Shown: positions 36,651-47,621 of the stretch, one piece after another | How the letters are laid out: the number at the start of each line of letters is the position of its first letter | Position numbering within the stretch: the first letter of the stretch is position 1 | Source: Leucaena leucocephala | Lineage: Eukaryota; Streptophyta; Magnoliopsida; Fabales; Fabaceae | Assembly (NCBI GenBank): GCA_037074615.1 | Contig: CM073537.1 | Span: 12,233,989-12,297,988 of the forward strand | Direction: 5' to 3' | Length of the DNA: 64,000 nt | The notes under the pieces: model-generated | Seen by the model: the letters and a program-made list of their open reading frames with translations, nothing else | The model's database searches: none | Told to the model about the DNA's origin: nothing | Made by a program: the position numbers and the translations under genes

Positions 36651-37318
36651 TCGTGTGCAAGTGGGTTTTCAAAGAGAAAACTTACATGGATAGTAATATA
36701 AATATCTTCAAGGCATGACTAGTTGCAAAAGGATTTACTCAAACTCATGGTGTGGACTATGATGAGACATTTTCCGCAGTTGTAATGGCCAAATCAATCA
36801 GAATCCTTCTTGCCATTGCAGCATATTTTGACTATGAAATATGGCAGATGGATGTCAAGACAGCCTTCCTTAATGGAAAGCTCCTTAAGGATGTGTACAT
36901 GACACAACCTGAAGGGTTTGTGCGTTCCGAGGACTCTGGTAAGGTGTGCAAGCTTCAAAGGTCCATTTATGGACTAAAGCAAGTATCTAGGAGTTGGAAT
37001 CATTGTTTTGATGAAGTAGTCAAAGAGTTTGGATTTCTTCAAAACATTGATGAACCTTGTGTGTACAAGAAGGTTAATGGGAGCACAGTTGTGTTTTTGA
37101 TACTCTATGGCGATGACATCCTACTTATTGGGAAGGACATTCCTACCTTGCAGATTGTCAAGTCTTGGTTAGGAAAGTCTTTCTCGATGAAAGACTTGGG
37201 TGAAGCCACCTACATTCTAGGAATTAGGATCTATAGAGATAGATCTAAAAGACTTCTAGGACTCAGTCAGAGTACATATATAGACAAGATACTGCATAGG
37301 TTTAGTATGCAGGAATGA
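36651..37318 (+). pseudogene. Angela reverse transcriptase, C-terminal part
   Basis: It continues with CKWVFKEKTYMDSN, a TGA at 36717-36719, then LVAKGFTQTHGVDYDETFS, MDVKTAFLNGKL and SIYGLKQVSRSW. The catalytic box reads LYGDDILL, where copia RTs usually have YVDD. It ends in DLGEATYILGIRIYRDRSKR and a TGA at 37316-37318. RT would copy the element RNA into DNA. Confidence 0.9.
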
Positions 37319-38097
37319 AAGAGGGGTTTCATACCCATGTCTCATGGTATTCACCTCAGCAAGGATTTGTGTCCTAGTACACCTGATCAGCGAGGTCGCA
37401 TGAGTAAGGTTCCATATGCCTCGGCCATAGGATCCATCATGTATGCCATGTTATGTACTCGACCGGATATCTCGCTTGCCTTAAGTATGACTAGCAGATA
37501 TCAACAGGACCCCGGTGAGGGCCATTGGACTGCTGTCAAGAATATCCTTAAGTACTTGAGAAGGACAAAGGACATATTCTTGGTCTATGGTGGATTGGAT
37601 GACGAGCTCTGTGTAACTGGTTACACAGATGCAAGTTTCCAAACTGATTGGGACGACCAGAAATCGCAATTTGGATACATATTCCTCCTGAATAATGGAG
37701 CAGTAAGCTGGAAGAGCTCTAAGCAGAGCACTGTAGTAGATTCTGCAATGAAAACTGAGTATATAGCAGCATCTGATACAGCTAAGGAGGCCGTTTGGAT
37801 CAGGAAGTTCATTACTGACTAGGGGTGATACTTACCATCTCAGATCCGATAACTTTGTTCTGTGATAATAGTGGTGCCATTGCACAGGCCAAAGAGCCTA
37901 GGTCACATCAAAGGACCAAGCATATACTTAGGCGATTTTATCTCATCAGAGAAATCAATGATAGAGGTGATATAAAAATATGCAAAGTAGCAGGAGAAGA
38001 CAATGTTGTTGATCCTCTAACAAAGCCGCTTGTGCAAGCAAAACATGAGTGTCATGTTAGGTCAATGGGAGTTAGGCAAATTAATGATTGTACCTAG
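37319..38097 (+). pseudogene. Angela RNase H and polyprotein C-terminus
   Basis: MSHGIHLSKDLCPSTPDQ and SKVPYASAIGSIMYAML lead into RNase H (GYTDASFQTDWDD, VSWKSSKQSTV, KTEYIAASDTAKEAVWI). A TAG at 37820-37822 and a frameshift precede the last block, CDNSGAIAQAKEPRSHQR to DPLTKPL. The normal stop is TAG at 38095-38097, directly before the polypurine tract. Confidence 0.9.
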
Positions 38098-38111
38098 TGC
38101 AAGTGGGAGGA
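38098..38111 (+). other. Angela polypurine tract
   Basis: GCAAGTGGGAGGAT between the last codon and the 3' LTR. Confidence 0.8.
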
Positions 38112-38993
38112 TGTTGGAGATTGTGCCCTAGAGGCCAATCATTATGTTATGAACATTGTTGATTTATGAATTTCTTAATTATGTTATCATATTATTTGCA
38201 TGTTTACTGTGATGACCATCCTTGGATAACTCATGATCTTATCCTAAATATCCCTGGTCGGTCAACTATGCGGGAGCAGAGATGAAATAAGACCAGTATG
38301 ACTTTGAAGATATATACAGATATAAATCAAAGTCATAGGCACATGTAAGAGTACAGGGTGTTGGACCGACCCGCTATGAGAGAGCTGCATGGGTTAAGTC
38401 ATAAGTTTCTCTCATATACAAGCCATGTCACTATGCCTTTTGACCTGAAATTATCGTGGATTCCTATATGACAAACGCTCAGCTTTGACCTAGTCAAAAG
38501 TCACTTTTGACTGAGTGATCATAAAGGCTATGTTCGGGCTCAGTGGTTTTTCATGCGGAGGAATGTGAATGGTCAAGATGGAATTTGTCACTCACATTCG
38601 TAGAGAGATATTACTAGGCCGCTCGATGAGTGAGTCTGAGAAATGTATGGCCATACTGTAATGGAAGGGTAGTTCCATTTCTATAGTCAGACTACTCAGG
38701 GATCGAGAAAGTAACGGTCAGGAACAGGAGGATGATGTTCTCCATGCCTCATCTATGACCGAAATATCGTGTGACGAAAGGGACGTGATATGGTTGTATG
38801 AAAGGTAATATCGTTTATCAATCCTCATATGATTTGGGTAGTCATGATGTCTTGCTAGAGACCGCTTACGACTTGTGGATCAGTATAGTAACTGGCCCAC
38901 TGCCAACTTCATATGGGCCTACAGGGTCGCACACAAAATAGCCCAACTCGAGCTGTGATGTCCAGGTTCATTGAATCTAAGACATTTCTTGAT

Positions 38994-39231
38994 TCAATGA
39001 ATAATCTAGGGTGAATTTATATATTTTATATATATATATAAATTTGTATTTATATATTATATATAATATAAGAGATATTTGCAAGATTTAATTTATAAGG
39101 ATAAATTAAATCTCAATGAATAATCTAGGGTGAATTTATATATTATATATATATATAAATTTGTATTTATATATTATATATAATATAAGAGATATTTGCA
39201 AGATTTAATTTATAAGGATAAATTAAATCTC
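38994..39231 (+). repeat. 119-bp tandem duplication in Angela LTR
   Basis: Two nearly identical AT-rich units start at 38994 and 39113, each beginning TCAATGAATAATCTAGGG and ending in AAATTAAATCTC. The solo Angela LTR has one unit, so the duplication is specific to this copy or its lineage. Confidence 0.9.
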
Positions 39232-39739
39232 TATCACTTTTGAATTTGAATTTAAATTGATATGATCTATTTAAATTTAAAATTTAAATTGATAAGATAT
39301 CTAAAATTTGATTTATAAGAATAAATCAAATATAATTTTGTCTTGAATTAAATATGTGGGATGGATTTAATAAAAACCATATTTATTTAATTAGTTTCTT
39401 ATCAAATTATGCAATATATGATATTGTATTAATTTCAGAATTAATATAAGGTTAATTCTGAAGCCAGGCCCAATAAGAAGCCCGATAGCATCCTATATAT
39501 TTGACATTAGGGGCTAGGGTTTGACACAAGAAAAGGGGGCAAGGAGAGTGTAAAAGGTTTGCAGATAAGAAACTGCCGAAATAGAGACGATGAGGACAGA
39601 ATCTTGAGAAAGCCCTAGAGTGATAGAGGCGCTGCACGTCGTTCGTGGTTGGAACGCTATTCGTGTGGATACCGGTAGAGGAAGCTGATCTAAGTTGTCG
39701 ACTTCTTGCGATCGAGAAAAGAGCACCAGTTGACACAGA

Positions 39740-40027
39740 GGTCGTGACTAAATTGGTATCTGAACGTCAGAAATCTGAAAAGAGACTACAGGTCGCGACT
39801 AAAAGCAGAGGAAGTCGCGACTTCAAACTCCAGAGATAATAGGTCGCGACTAGAAGCTGAGTAGGTCGCGACTGCAAACTCCAGAGACGACAGGTCGCGA
39901 CTAGAAGCTGAGTAGGTCGTGACTAAAAACTCCAGAGGCGACAGGTCATGACAAGAAGCTGAGGAGGTCACGACTGAAAACTCCAGAGGCGAAGAGTCGC
40001 GACTAGTGGACACTGAGGTCACGACCA
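39740..40027 (+). repeat. array of GTCGCGAC-type palindromes in Angela LTR
   Basis: Eleven copies of AGGTCGCGACT or variants lie within about 290 bases, several of them inside a roughly 49-bp unit containing CTCCAGAG and AGAAGCTGAG. The variants are mainly TCGTGA, TCACGA and TCATGA, i.e. transitions at CG. The solo LTR has a similar array at 15570-15790. Translated frames look repetitive and are not taken as protein. Confidence 0.85.
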
Positions 40028-40148
40028 CAGCTTGAATACCGAAGGTAACACTTCTTTATCCTTGACTTAAACACATTCGGTAGATCATGGCTGGGAATGG
40101 AAAAAATTTTAAAGTTAATTTCCGCTGCGTGTATTCCAATTCCCTTCA

Positions 40149-41512
40149 CATTCACCCTTCATCTCTTCATCATTTCTTCATGGCATCACATATGAACAGA
40201 GATTGCATTGTAGTAGAAGTCATGAGAGGCTAAACTTTTAGTCTCTTGGGGATGGATTTAATATCTTGAGCTCACGAACTAAAACAGGGAGTTTTTATTG
40301 TTCTAATTCGTATTCCTTTACATGTCATGATTGCTGCTAGATCTAGGGTTTTCATTTTATGTTTAAGGATTGAATATCGATTAATCATTCTCGAATTAGA
40401 CTGTCGTATTTGATTTTGGATGATTTCAACATTTGCTTTTAATAGAATATTTCAGTTTTGATTTTAAGAAAGTTGGGTGATTTTCAGCGATCGTTGCAAA
40501 TCAATTCAATTGCTTGAAATCTAGGGTTTTCGATTGATGACCACTCGAGGGCGATCTCATCATCTAGGGTTGATTACATGCTAAGTGGTTTCTAGCAGTT
40601 CACTAATAAGTTCTTAAACTAGCTTTAATCAAAGGAATATTAGGGTTCTAGACTTAATCGATCGATTGAGGTTTTTCTTTGAGACTTAGTGATTTAAAAC
40701 TCCGATTTAATATAAGAGCAAGGATAGATAAGTTTTCATCATCAAGAGTCTAACATTACATATTTCTTCAACAAACCAACTCTTTTCATCTCAATCAAAA
40801 ATCCAAAAATATCTACTTTTTTGCACCTTAATTTTATTGCATCAAGCACCCAAAACCCTAAAACCATTTTTACTACTACTCAGGTTTACCATTGATTTTG
40901 ACATCCAATTGCTAGGTTTCTAATAAAAAGGCTCCTTGATAAGAACGATAGGGTTGTGCCTTATACTACATTATATTGGGTGCAATTACTTTATTATGAT
41001 GGGCAGGACGACGACAATCCGACAGCCTCATCAGGCTCCCCCTTCCTTTTATTTCCAGGTTGACCTAATAAAAAATGCATAGCTTCAAGGACTGTCTTCT
41101 TTGGTTGCGACCAGATCCATGTTTTGGTCGCGACTTGTAAATGCAGAGAAACTTCCCAGGAGAAATTAGGCCATGACCTGTGGATACTTTGGTCACGACT
41201 GAAAGACATAGAAGCTACTTCCTTGATTTGATTCTCTCTTGTGATTTCTTTTTTGCTCACATTAGTCCTTGGTTCTCCTCCAGAGTACCTACAATTCAAA
41301 ATCAAAGCTTGCTATAAAAGTCCCACCAGTAAAAGAATAACATATATGCAGTTTGGAGGAGTTAATTTACCATTTTATCCTTAAAACAGCATATTGCCAA
41401 GCACAATCATGTATTACCACAAAAGCACAACTATAGGCACAAAATGAATGGTAAAGTTATTATAAAACCCTTAAAAATGTCACAAAAACTAGACACAAAT
41501 TGTGTCTTATCA
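40149..41512. other. unresolved non-coding stretch, probably old repeat remnants
   Basis: AT-rich sequence with no convincing reading frame. At 41508-41512 it ends in TTATCA (TGATAA on the minus strand), immediately before a copia RT scrap. The minus strand begins TGATAAGACACAA, as some plant LTRs do, so a minus-strand LTR remnant is possible, but I could not find its other end or a TSD. The 103-codon minus frame at 40994-41305 has no recognisable motif. A second group of TCGCGA-like decamers lies at 41103-41200. Confidence 0.4.
41103..41200 (+). repeat. TCGCGA-like decamers outside the Angela LTR
   Basis: GGTTGCGACC, GGTCGCGACT, GGCCATGACC and GGTCACGACT occur within 100 bases. They resemble the array in the Angela LTR, but the surrounding sequence is different. 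Confidence 0.6.
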
Positions 41513-41598
41513 CGATCATACCAAGCTCTAGGAGCTTGTTTGAACCCATATAATACTTTCTTAAGCTTGTACAAATAGTCTGGAAAGTAAGGGTTTTC
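41513..41598 (-). pseudogene. fragment of a second copia reverse transcriptase
   Basis: An 86-base piece, open on the minus strand. It encodes ENPYFPDYLYKLKKVLYGFK followed by QAPRAWYDR, the highly conserved copia RT block before the catalytic box. The sequence differs from Angela RT. E3 begins at 41599, so this is the sequence E3 entered; TTTTC (41594-41598) is the expected left TSD of E3. The rest is either off-window or lost. Confidence 0.8.
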
Positions 41599-42491
41599 TG
41601 TAACATCCCTAATTTCTGTACTAAGTTATATGTACAGGTTGAATAAAATATATGATATTTTTAGGAAAAGATGTGTCCATATTTATGTAAAGAAAAGGAT
41701 TAATTGGAAGAGGAAGAAAGTCTAAGAGCCAAAGTAAAAAATTATGAAAATGCCACTATGATACCCTAAGAAACCAGAAGTAAATGGAGGGCATTTTGGT
41801 TATTTCATTCAATGGATGGATATCAGATGAAATTTGATAGTAAATTATTAGAATTAATATGAGAATTTATAGAGTTGACAAAAGTCAAAAAGGAGTCCTG
41901 TAGAATTAATTATGGAATTTACGGTGAAAAAGGACACCGATAAAGGGTTAAAGGAAACATATGTAATTTTTAACAGAACTTCTAGGTCTCAGAAAATTAA
42001 GAAACTTTGTATAGAATTCATTTTATATTAGAATGAATTTCTAAAAATGTTAGAACAATTAAAAGAGGTGTTTAGCATTTATGCTAAGATCAGGGTAATT
42101 TACGGATATCGGTATGAGGAAAGTACGTTGGGATTTGGGCCAATTAGCTATTAGACCTAAAAGAGGCCCAACATTTTTGTCCTAGGCCAGCCCATTAAGT
42201 CTCAAAAGTTGTCTTGAAGCCCAATCCCAATAAGGAATAATTTATGGATTTTGAAAAGAAAAAGAAAAGAGAATAAAGTAAGAATTAGGGTTTGCACATG
42301 GTGGGACCCACATGGACTCAAAAATGGCACCAAGAAGAGAGCTTAGGTGTCCCAAGTGATGTCATGCTAGTGATGTCATGGTGGTGAGGTCATGAGCCAA
42401 GGAGAAAAGACATTTCAAGATCAAACCTTTAACCATTAGATCAAATAGTTTTAAAGATGATCTTGGCCTACAAATGGCATATGACTTTTGC

Positions 42492-42499
42492 TATAAATA
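42492..42499 (+). promoter_or_regulatory. TATA box of E3 5' LTR
   Basis: TATAAATACCCCC, 124 bases before the donor-like site. This would be the promoter of the E3 genomic RNA. Confidence 0.6.
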
Positions 42500-42613
42500 C
42501 CCCCATTTCCATTCATTCTTCACACCCAAGAGCTCCTTTAGAGAGAGAAGTGAGTTCTAGAGAAAGAAAGTGGAAGAAAGCAAGGAAGAAGCAAGGGTCT
42601 TGAAGGAGCAAGT

Positions 42614-42623
42614 AAGGTAAGTT
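42614..42623 (+). other. consensus 5' splice donor in E3 5' LTR
   Basis: AAGGTAAGTT. A splice from here to TTTGCAG before ORF0 (47712-47718) would remove most of the LTR leader and the PBS. Confidence 0.5.
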
Positions 42624-44295
42624 GTCTCCTTGCTTCTACCTTTTGTTCTTATGGTTTGTGCTTGAGTTTAAGTGATTTTTTAGGCTTAAATCTTGTGGAG
42701 ATGCTGCTGGAAATTTTGTGTATATGTGAAAGGAATATGAGTTTTAGGTCATAGATAGTTAAGACAAGTTTAAACAAGCTAGTTACATGCTTGGTTGTGA
42801 AGTAAGTTGATGTTCTTCACTTTACCATTTCGGTTTACACTGTTCAAGATAGAAGGAAATGGAATTTCCATGATTTAATGCTTCCATTGAGTTTATATGA
42901 TGATTTTGTGTAGGAATGGAAAGGTTTTGAACCTTGGAAACCATTGGAATTAAAGGTTATAATGTTGAAAATTCCTCACGGTACTGTTCACTCGCATTAA
43001 CAGTGAATTGAATTTCATAATTTTGATGCTTCCAATGGTCTTAAAATGAGATTTTGTGTGGGGTAAAGTGGAGGAACAAGTATGGGAAGCATTGGAACCA
43101 AAATGAGAATTTTTGGAAAAAGGGAGCTTATTGAAACTAGACTTGGAATTTATTTGGAATGGAGTTATAATTTGGTAATTATATTGTAATGTTTAGGTTT
43201 TGACATTTGTGGCAAAGAAAGACCATTGCAAGAAAGGAAGGACAAGGATCTACAAGAGGTAGCAAGAATACTTAACTATAAACTTATGTGCTTTGATTGA
43301 TTTGCTTACTTGTTATGCATGAAGGTTTGGTTGAGCATGGAATATTATGTGATGATGTTTATAATGATGATGTGCTATGAGTATGTGCCACTCCTTGCAA
43401 TGTATGTCATGACAATATGCATGTTAGAGTTTGCTTATGTATAAGCATGAATTAGCTCCCATTGCATGATAACATGTTAGGCATTTAATCAAACATGCAT
43501 ATCCTTATTGTTTGTATTATTTACTATTGAAATTCCCCGAATTTTGAAACATCCTTACTTTCGTACATCTTAGGGACCATTTGGTAGCATTTAGAACCAC
43601 TTTCAAGGTCATTGAAGTCCAATTTCTAAATCTGGAGTTTTACTCTTATCGAATACTGTTCACTGTGTAAATTCTAGATGAGTGACCTGACTTTGAAAAA
43701 TCATAATTAATTATAGAAATATCGAAATCAAGTGGTTCAAATTGCTACATGAAGCTAACTCAATTATATTTCAGGAAAAAATAACTTGTTGACCATTTAT
43801 TGACCAAGTCAACGTGGGTCAACGTTATAACTTTACTGTTCATCCAGCGTTTTTCCCCTGAATCCAGCATTTTGGTCCCAACTTTGATAATTTATATCTC
43901 CATGTGTATACATCCAAATGAGACATTCTATATATAAAATCGAATCTTAGTATGTCTACTATTTACCCTAAAAATATCATATATTTATTCATCCATTTAC
44001 CATTTTTAATTATGGATCAAACATCATCAAGTCACCATGTGTTACTGTTCATAGTGGTAAATTCCAGCACTCAACTTTGCATATATATGCATACACCTAT
44101 CACGTATCAGTCAAACATGTCAAATAATACCCATTATTAAATAATAAGTTGTTATACATCATAACATGTACAAAATTCTCATATTTCCACTACATCTTTT
44201 CCTGCCTGAAATCCAGCAGCATAACTGCTACGCTTCATCTTTAGAAAGTAACTGATCTTGTACCGATTCGGTAATTCCAGTGAGAACTACCATTC

Positions 44296-44372
44296 TAGGT
44301 AAGTACCCAGGAAAGACTAGATGAACCGGCTAGGTCCACTCACTTCCAGCCTCCTTAGATAGTACCTACGTA
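44296..44372 (-). other. conserved LTR hairpin, copy 10 (S7)
   Basis: The middle stem is CTGGA/TCTAG, keeping a G-U pair. The 3' outer arm has one C-C mismatch (ACCTA). Confidence 0.7.
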
Positions 44373-44884
44373 CACAGTACGTATCAGTTCCTTTCTTTAT
44401 TACTGCCACTTTGCCAGAATTTCGGCAGCATAACGGCGTCTCTTAAAATTCCCAAAATTTACTTTGACATAACCTCCCCTGTAATGGGTTATTTATTGGG
44501 ATGAGATTTGGGGGAATCTCAGTAGTAATAATTATAACAATATATGTAATGCAGAGTGACAGTGCTTGCTTGTGATTGTGTACAGATAAGTATGCTGCGT
44601 GCTTCCATACTCAATAACATATGATCATAGCATTGTAGTAGAGCTTCAAGCATAACATATAAGAAAACAATCCAACCAAACAATAGCACAACAAATCACA
44701 AAGCCATTTCATAAAAGCTAGGATTAGTTACTACCTCAAAAGCTTAGCAGAACTCTATAATCTCTATACTGCTTTCAACTCCGCCAGAACTTCCTTTCTT
44801 CTTTTTTCCTTGCTCCTTCTCTCTCTAGAACTTCCTTCTCTCTCTTTATTGAGCCCTAGGCCATGATGAATGAAGGCAAGGGGG

Positions 44885-44892
44885 GTATTTAT
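44885..44892 (-). promoter_or_regulatory. TATA box of S7
   Basis: TATAAATACCCCC on the minus strand, with the CT-rich complement of the GA-rich leader at about 44780-44850. Confidence 0.6.
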
Positions 44893-47396
44893 AGTTTTGA
44901 TAGATGGCATTTCCGTAATTTCCAAGAGCTCTGAACTTGCGGCCACCGTTTTTCTGGAATTTCTTATTTTCTTTATTCCCTTTACTACATCATCATGACA
45001 TCATCCAAGGGACACCTCATGGGACACCTAATCCCTCACATGTCTCACATGGCAAAATTGAAGGGCCAAGAAGCCTCTGGAGAAATTTCAGTCCAATCCG
45101 GTACCGGCCCAGTCCGATTCCTCGTAAACTGGACTGTTTTCTGAATCTGATTTTTCTGGAAATCCATATTATATATACTGACCTCAAATTTAGTATTTGG
45201 GTCCTTTATATCATTGACATTTTATACTGGGTCTAATCTTAATTACAGATCCCTTGTGAAATGACCAAAATGCCCCTAGGTGCCCTTTCTTGCATTATCT
45301 TAACCCTAAGGGTAAAATTATCATTTTATACCTTTTTGTACCCTGTCAGGGCATATAATGACTCTAGTTATCCTCACCCATGTATGTCTTCGCTTCTGGG
45401 CCTGTCTAGAATGACCAAAATGCCCTCCATTCATCTATTGCTCTTTAGTACAACACATGGGCATTTTCGTAATTTCGCACTTTTTCGGGGTTCTGCCGGA
45501 CACTGGCCCACCTATCAGTCCAAGGGTCTTACTGGGCCTTTGATGGCGCCATTATTGGGCCTCCTAGGGTCCATTACCTTTATGGTACGTATTATGAGGA
45601 ATCTTCCCCCGGCAATGTTCATCGAGTGTTCTAGCTATTATACACCGTTTATACACATCTCCGGACACCGGTTCCTTTTATCAGATACACTAGCTTACTG
45701 TGTCTAGGCATCCATTTGGGTCATAACAGGCATCTGACTGGTGTCATCTGACCTCATTCAGTCTCAGTTTAAATACCGATAAATCTCCCTATCGGATACC
45801 TAGAGGCCTCACACTCCCTTCTGTATTTGCTAATTTGTGAATAACTTTTTCTACAGACCTCCTATCGGTATTCTGTCAGTTTTCTGACATCCTCCCCATC
45901 AGGAAGCATCATCCTGTAATTTCTCACATATATCTGAGGTCTAGGATATCCGGTAGTAATTTTTTTTACTTTTTGACTATCAGATCAATTTTGACTATCT
46001 GGAGTCCTCAGAAAATTCCTGTATTAAGATGGATTACCCAGCGTCACTTGCTCTATCTACTGGTGAAATATGGGACTGATCTAAATACGATCACTGTTTT
46101 TGCCTATTTCCGGTCCAAGTTTTCATAATTATACTTTTGCCCCTGGAACTTTTCTTCTTTTCAATTAAGTCCCTTTATTTGGCTAAAATTACACTTAAGG
46201 ACCCCACATTTTTGTCTACTTTTCCTTTTTAGCCTTAAACTTTTCATAATTGCACTTAAGTCCTTACATTTTCTTCCTTTTTCAATTTAATCCCTTTCTT
46301 TGCATAAATAGCCATTAGGGACTTTCACTATATAAGTCCCTGGACTTTCACTTATTTACATTTTAGTCCCTAAAAACCCTCTGTGTGTTTCTGGGACTTT
46401 TGCTCAAAGGGATATATCTATTTCAGGCTACTTTCTAAGTCTCTAGCCTGAAAATTGGGATGTTACAAATCTCACCCCCCATAACTATACCTAGGTACTG
46501 GATCATCTCAAGGCAAGAGGGTAAATGTTGATGGATGACTGTATTTAACTTAAAGAGTGTGCACTTTAATTACAAGATGATGTTTTGGTATGTATGATGC
46601 ATGCTACTCATTAATCCGATCTGAGGTAGTGTACTTCCATCGGTATTTTGATTGACTTATCCGAAGAGTTTTCATATGAAATTTGGTATGAACATAGCTA
46701 AGATCAAGAGCTTTAAATGGAGACCAAGAACGCCTCATTTGGTTACGAATTCGAATTGTTATGATTTTTCAAAGTTGGGAGATAAAATCTGGAATAAGAT
46801 AATACAACTACTCAGAGGCAGTGAGGTTCATGCGCTAATTTCATATAGTAAATGAATGAATTTTTCCTTGATTTCTGGTGAGCTTAAAGTACACATTATG
46901 AGATTTAAACCCATAGGTAATTCGACTCAATTGGATAAATATACAAGGAGAAATAAATTTTTGAAAATAGGGCAAAAAAACTGGAACTTCCAGATTTACG
47001 AAATGAACAGTAAAGTTCAACGAATAAACTGATTTTATCTGGACAAGAAAGCCTCATTTTCATATTTTTCTCTCAAAGTTAAATGAAAGATATTTCATTA
47101 AAAATTGGAATCTCCTCAAAACAATTTTTATAGATTTAGTTATGAATTTCCAAAGTTCAGGCTGTAATATGGAATTACCCAGTGAATAGTGGCAGTGAAC
47201 AGTATCCGTAAGCCCAACTATTGGAAACTCATGTTTTTGAGGTTAAGAGGTATTCCAATGATCTAAAATAGTTCCAATTGAATATAAGTAAGGTTGAGGT
47301 TTAAGTTCAAGATTTAAGGTCAAGGTTTTAAGGTTAAGATTTAAAGATATTTACTAGAAAATGCCGTTGTGCTGGTAGACTATACAAAGTACTGTG

Positions 47397-47473
47397 TACG
47401 TAGGTGCTGTCTAAGGAGGCTGGAAGTGAGTGGACCTAGCCGGTTCATCCAGTCTTTCCTAGGTACTTACGTA
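47397..47473 (+). other. conserved LTR hairpin, copy 11 (E3 5' LTR)
   Basis: Outer arms TACGTAGGTGC and GTACTTACGTA with two G-U pairs. Otherwise the common form. Confidence 0.78.
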
Positions 47474-47609
47474 GAATGGTAGTTCTCATTGGGAATTACC
47501 GAATCAGTACAGTTATTTTCTACCAGGAATTCCGGCAAGAGAGATAATATCTAGTTGAGAGTACTATAGTAAGAGTACTTGGAGAGATATAAAGAAGGAT
47601 GTTTCATTT

Positions 47610-47621
47610 TGGTATCAGAGC
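47610..47621 (+). other. E3 primer-binding site
   Basis: TGGTATCAGAGC three bases after the LTR. TCAGAGCAT (47615-47623) and ATGCTCTGA (47642-47650) form a perfect 9-bp inverted repeat that includes the end of the PBS. The leader 47622-47719 is non-coding. Confidence 0.9.

Larger units (their letters stand above)
30723..40148 (+). mobile_element. Angela-type Ty1/copia element, 5' end outside window
   Basis: Domain order gag, protease, integrase, RT, RNase H is that of Ty1/copia. Motifs (LPMSHGI-like, GYTDASFQTD, EPRSHQRTKHILRR) and the LTR start TGTTGGAGATTGTGCCCTAG point to the Angela/BARE lineage. E2 entered its leader, so the 5' LTR and PBS lie left of the window. S6 splits RT. There are stops and frameshifts throughout. 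The leader 30728-30848 is non-coding. Confidence 0.92.
38112..40148 (+). repeat. Angela 3' LTR
   Basis: 2037 bp, from TGTTGGAGATTG to CCAATTCCCTTCA. It is the same family as the minus-strand solo LTR at 15454-17339. It is longer mainly because of a 119-bp tandem duplication (38994-39231). A TCGCGA-rich array lies near its 3' end. The possible TSD CATTC (40149-40153) cannot be confirmed because the 5' end is off-window. Confidence 0.92.
43545..46467 (-). mobile_element. S7: solo LTR (Tekay, subfamily A2), minus strand
   Basis: 2923 bp; on the minus strand it starts TGTAACATCC at 46467 and ends GGATGTTTCA at 43545. Flanks AATTT (43540-43544) and AATCT (46468-46472) are the TSD with one mismatch. 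The TATA box is at 44885-44892 and the conserved hairpin at 44296-44372, both minus strand. Its internal small frames are not genes. Confidence 0.93.
41599..47606 (+). repeat. E3 5' LTR (subfamily C), split by S7
   Basis: About 3.08 kb after removing S7 and one TSD copy. It ends GGATGTTTCA at 47606, three bases before the PBS. The TATA box is at 42492, the splice-donor-like site at 42616/42617 and the conserved hairpin at 47397-47473. S7 sits inside the hairpin 2 sequence. Confidence 0.92.

Noticed and set aside
39786..40028. Repetitive peptide on the minus strand
   Set aside because: It is the translation of the roughly 49-bp tandem unit in the Angela LTR. There is no start context or conserved domain.
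40994..41305. 103-codon minus-strand frame as a possible host gene
   Set aside because: It has no recognisable domain, splice structure or homologous partner, and it overlaps repeat-like TCGCGA decamers.
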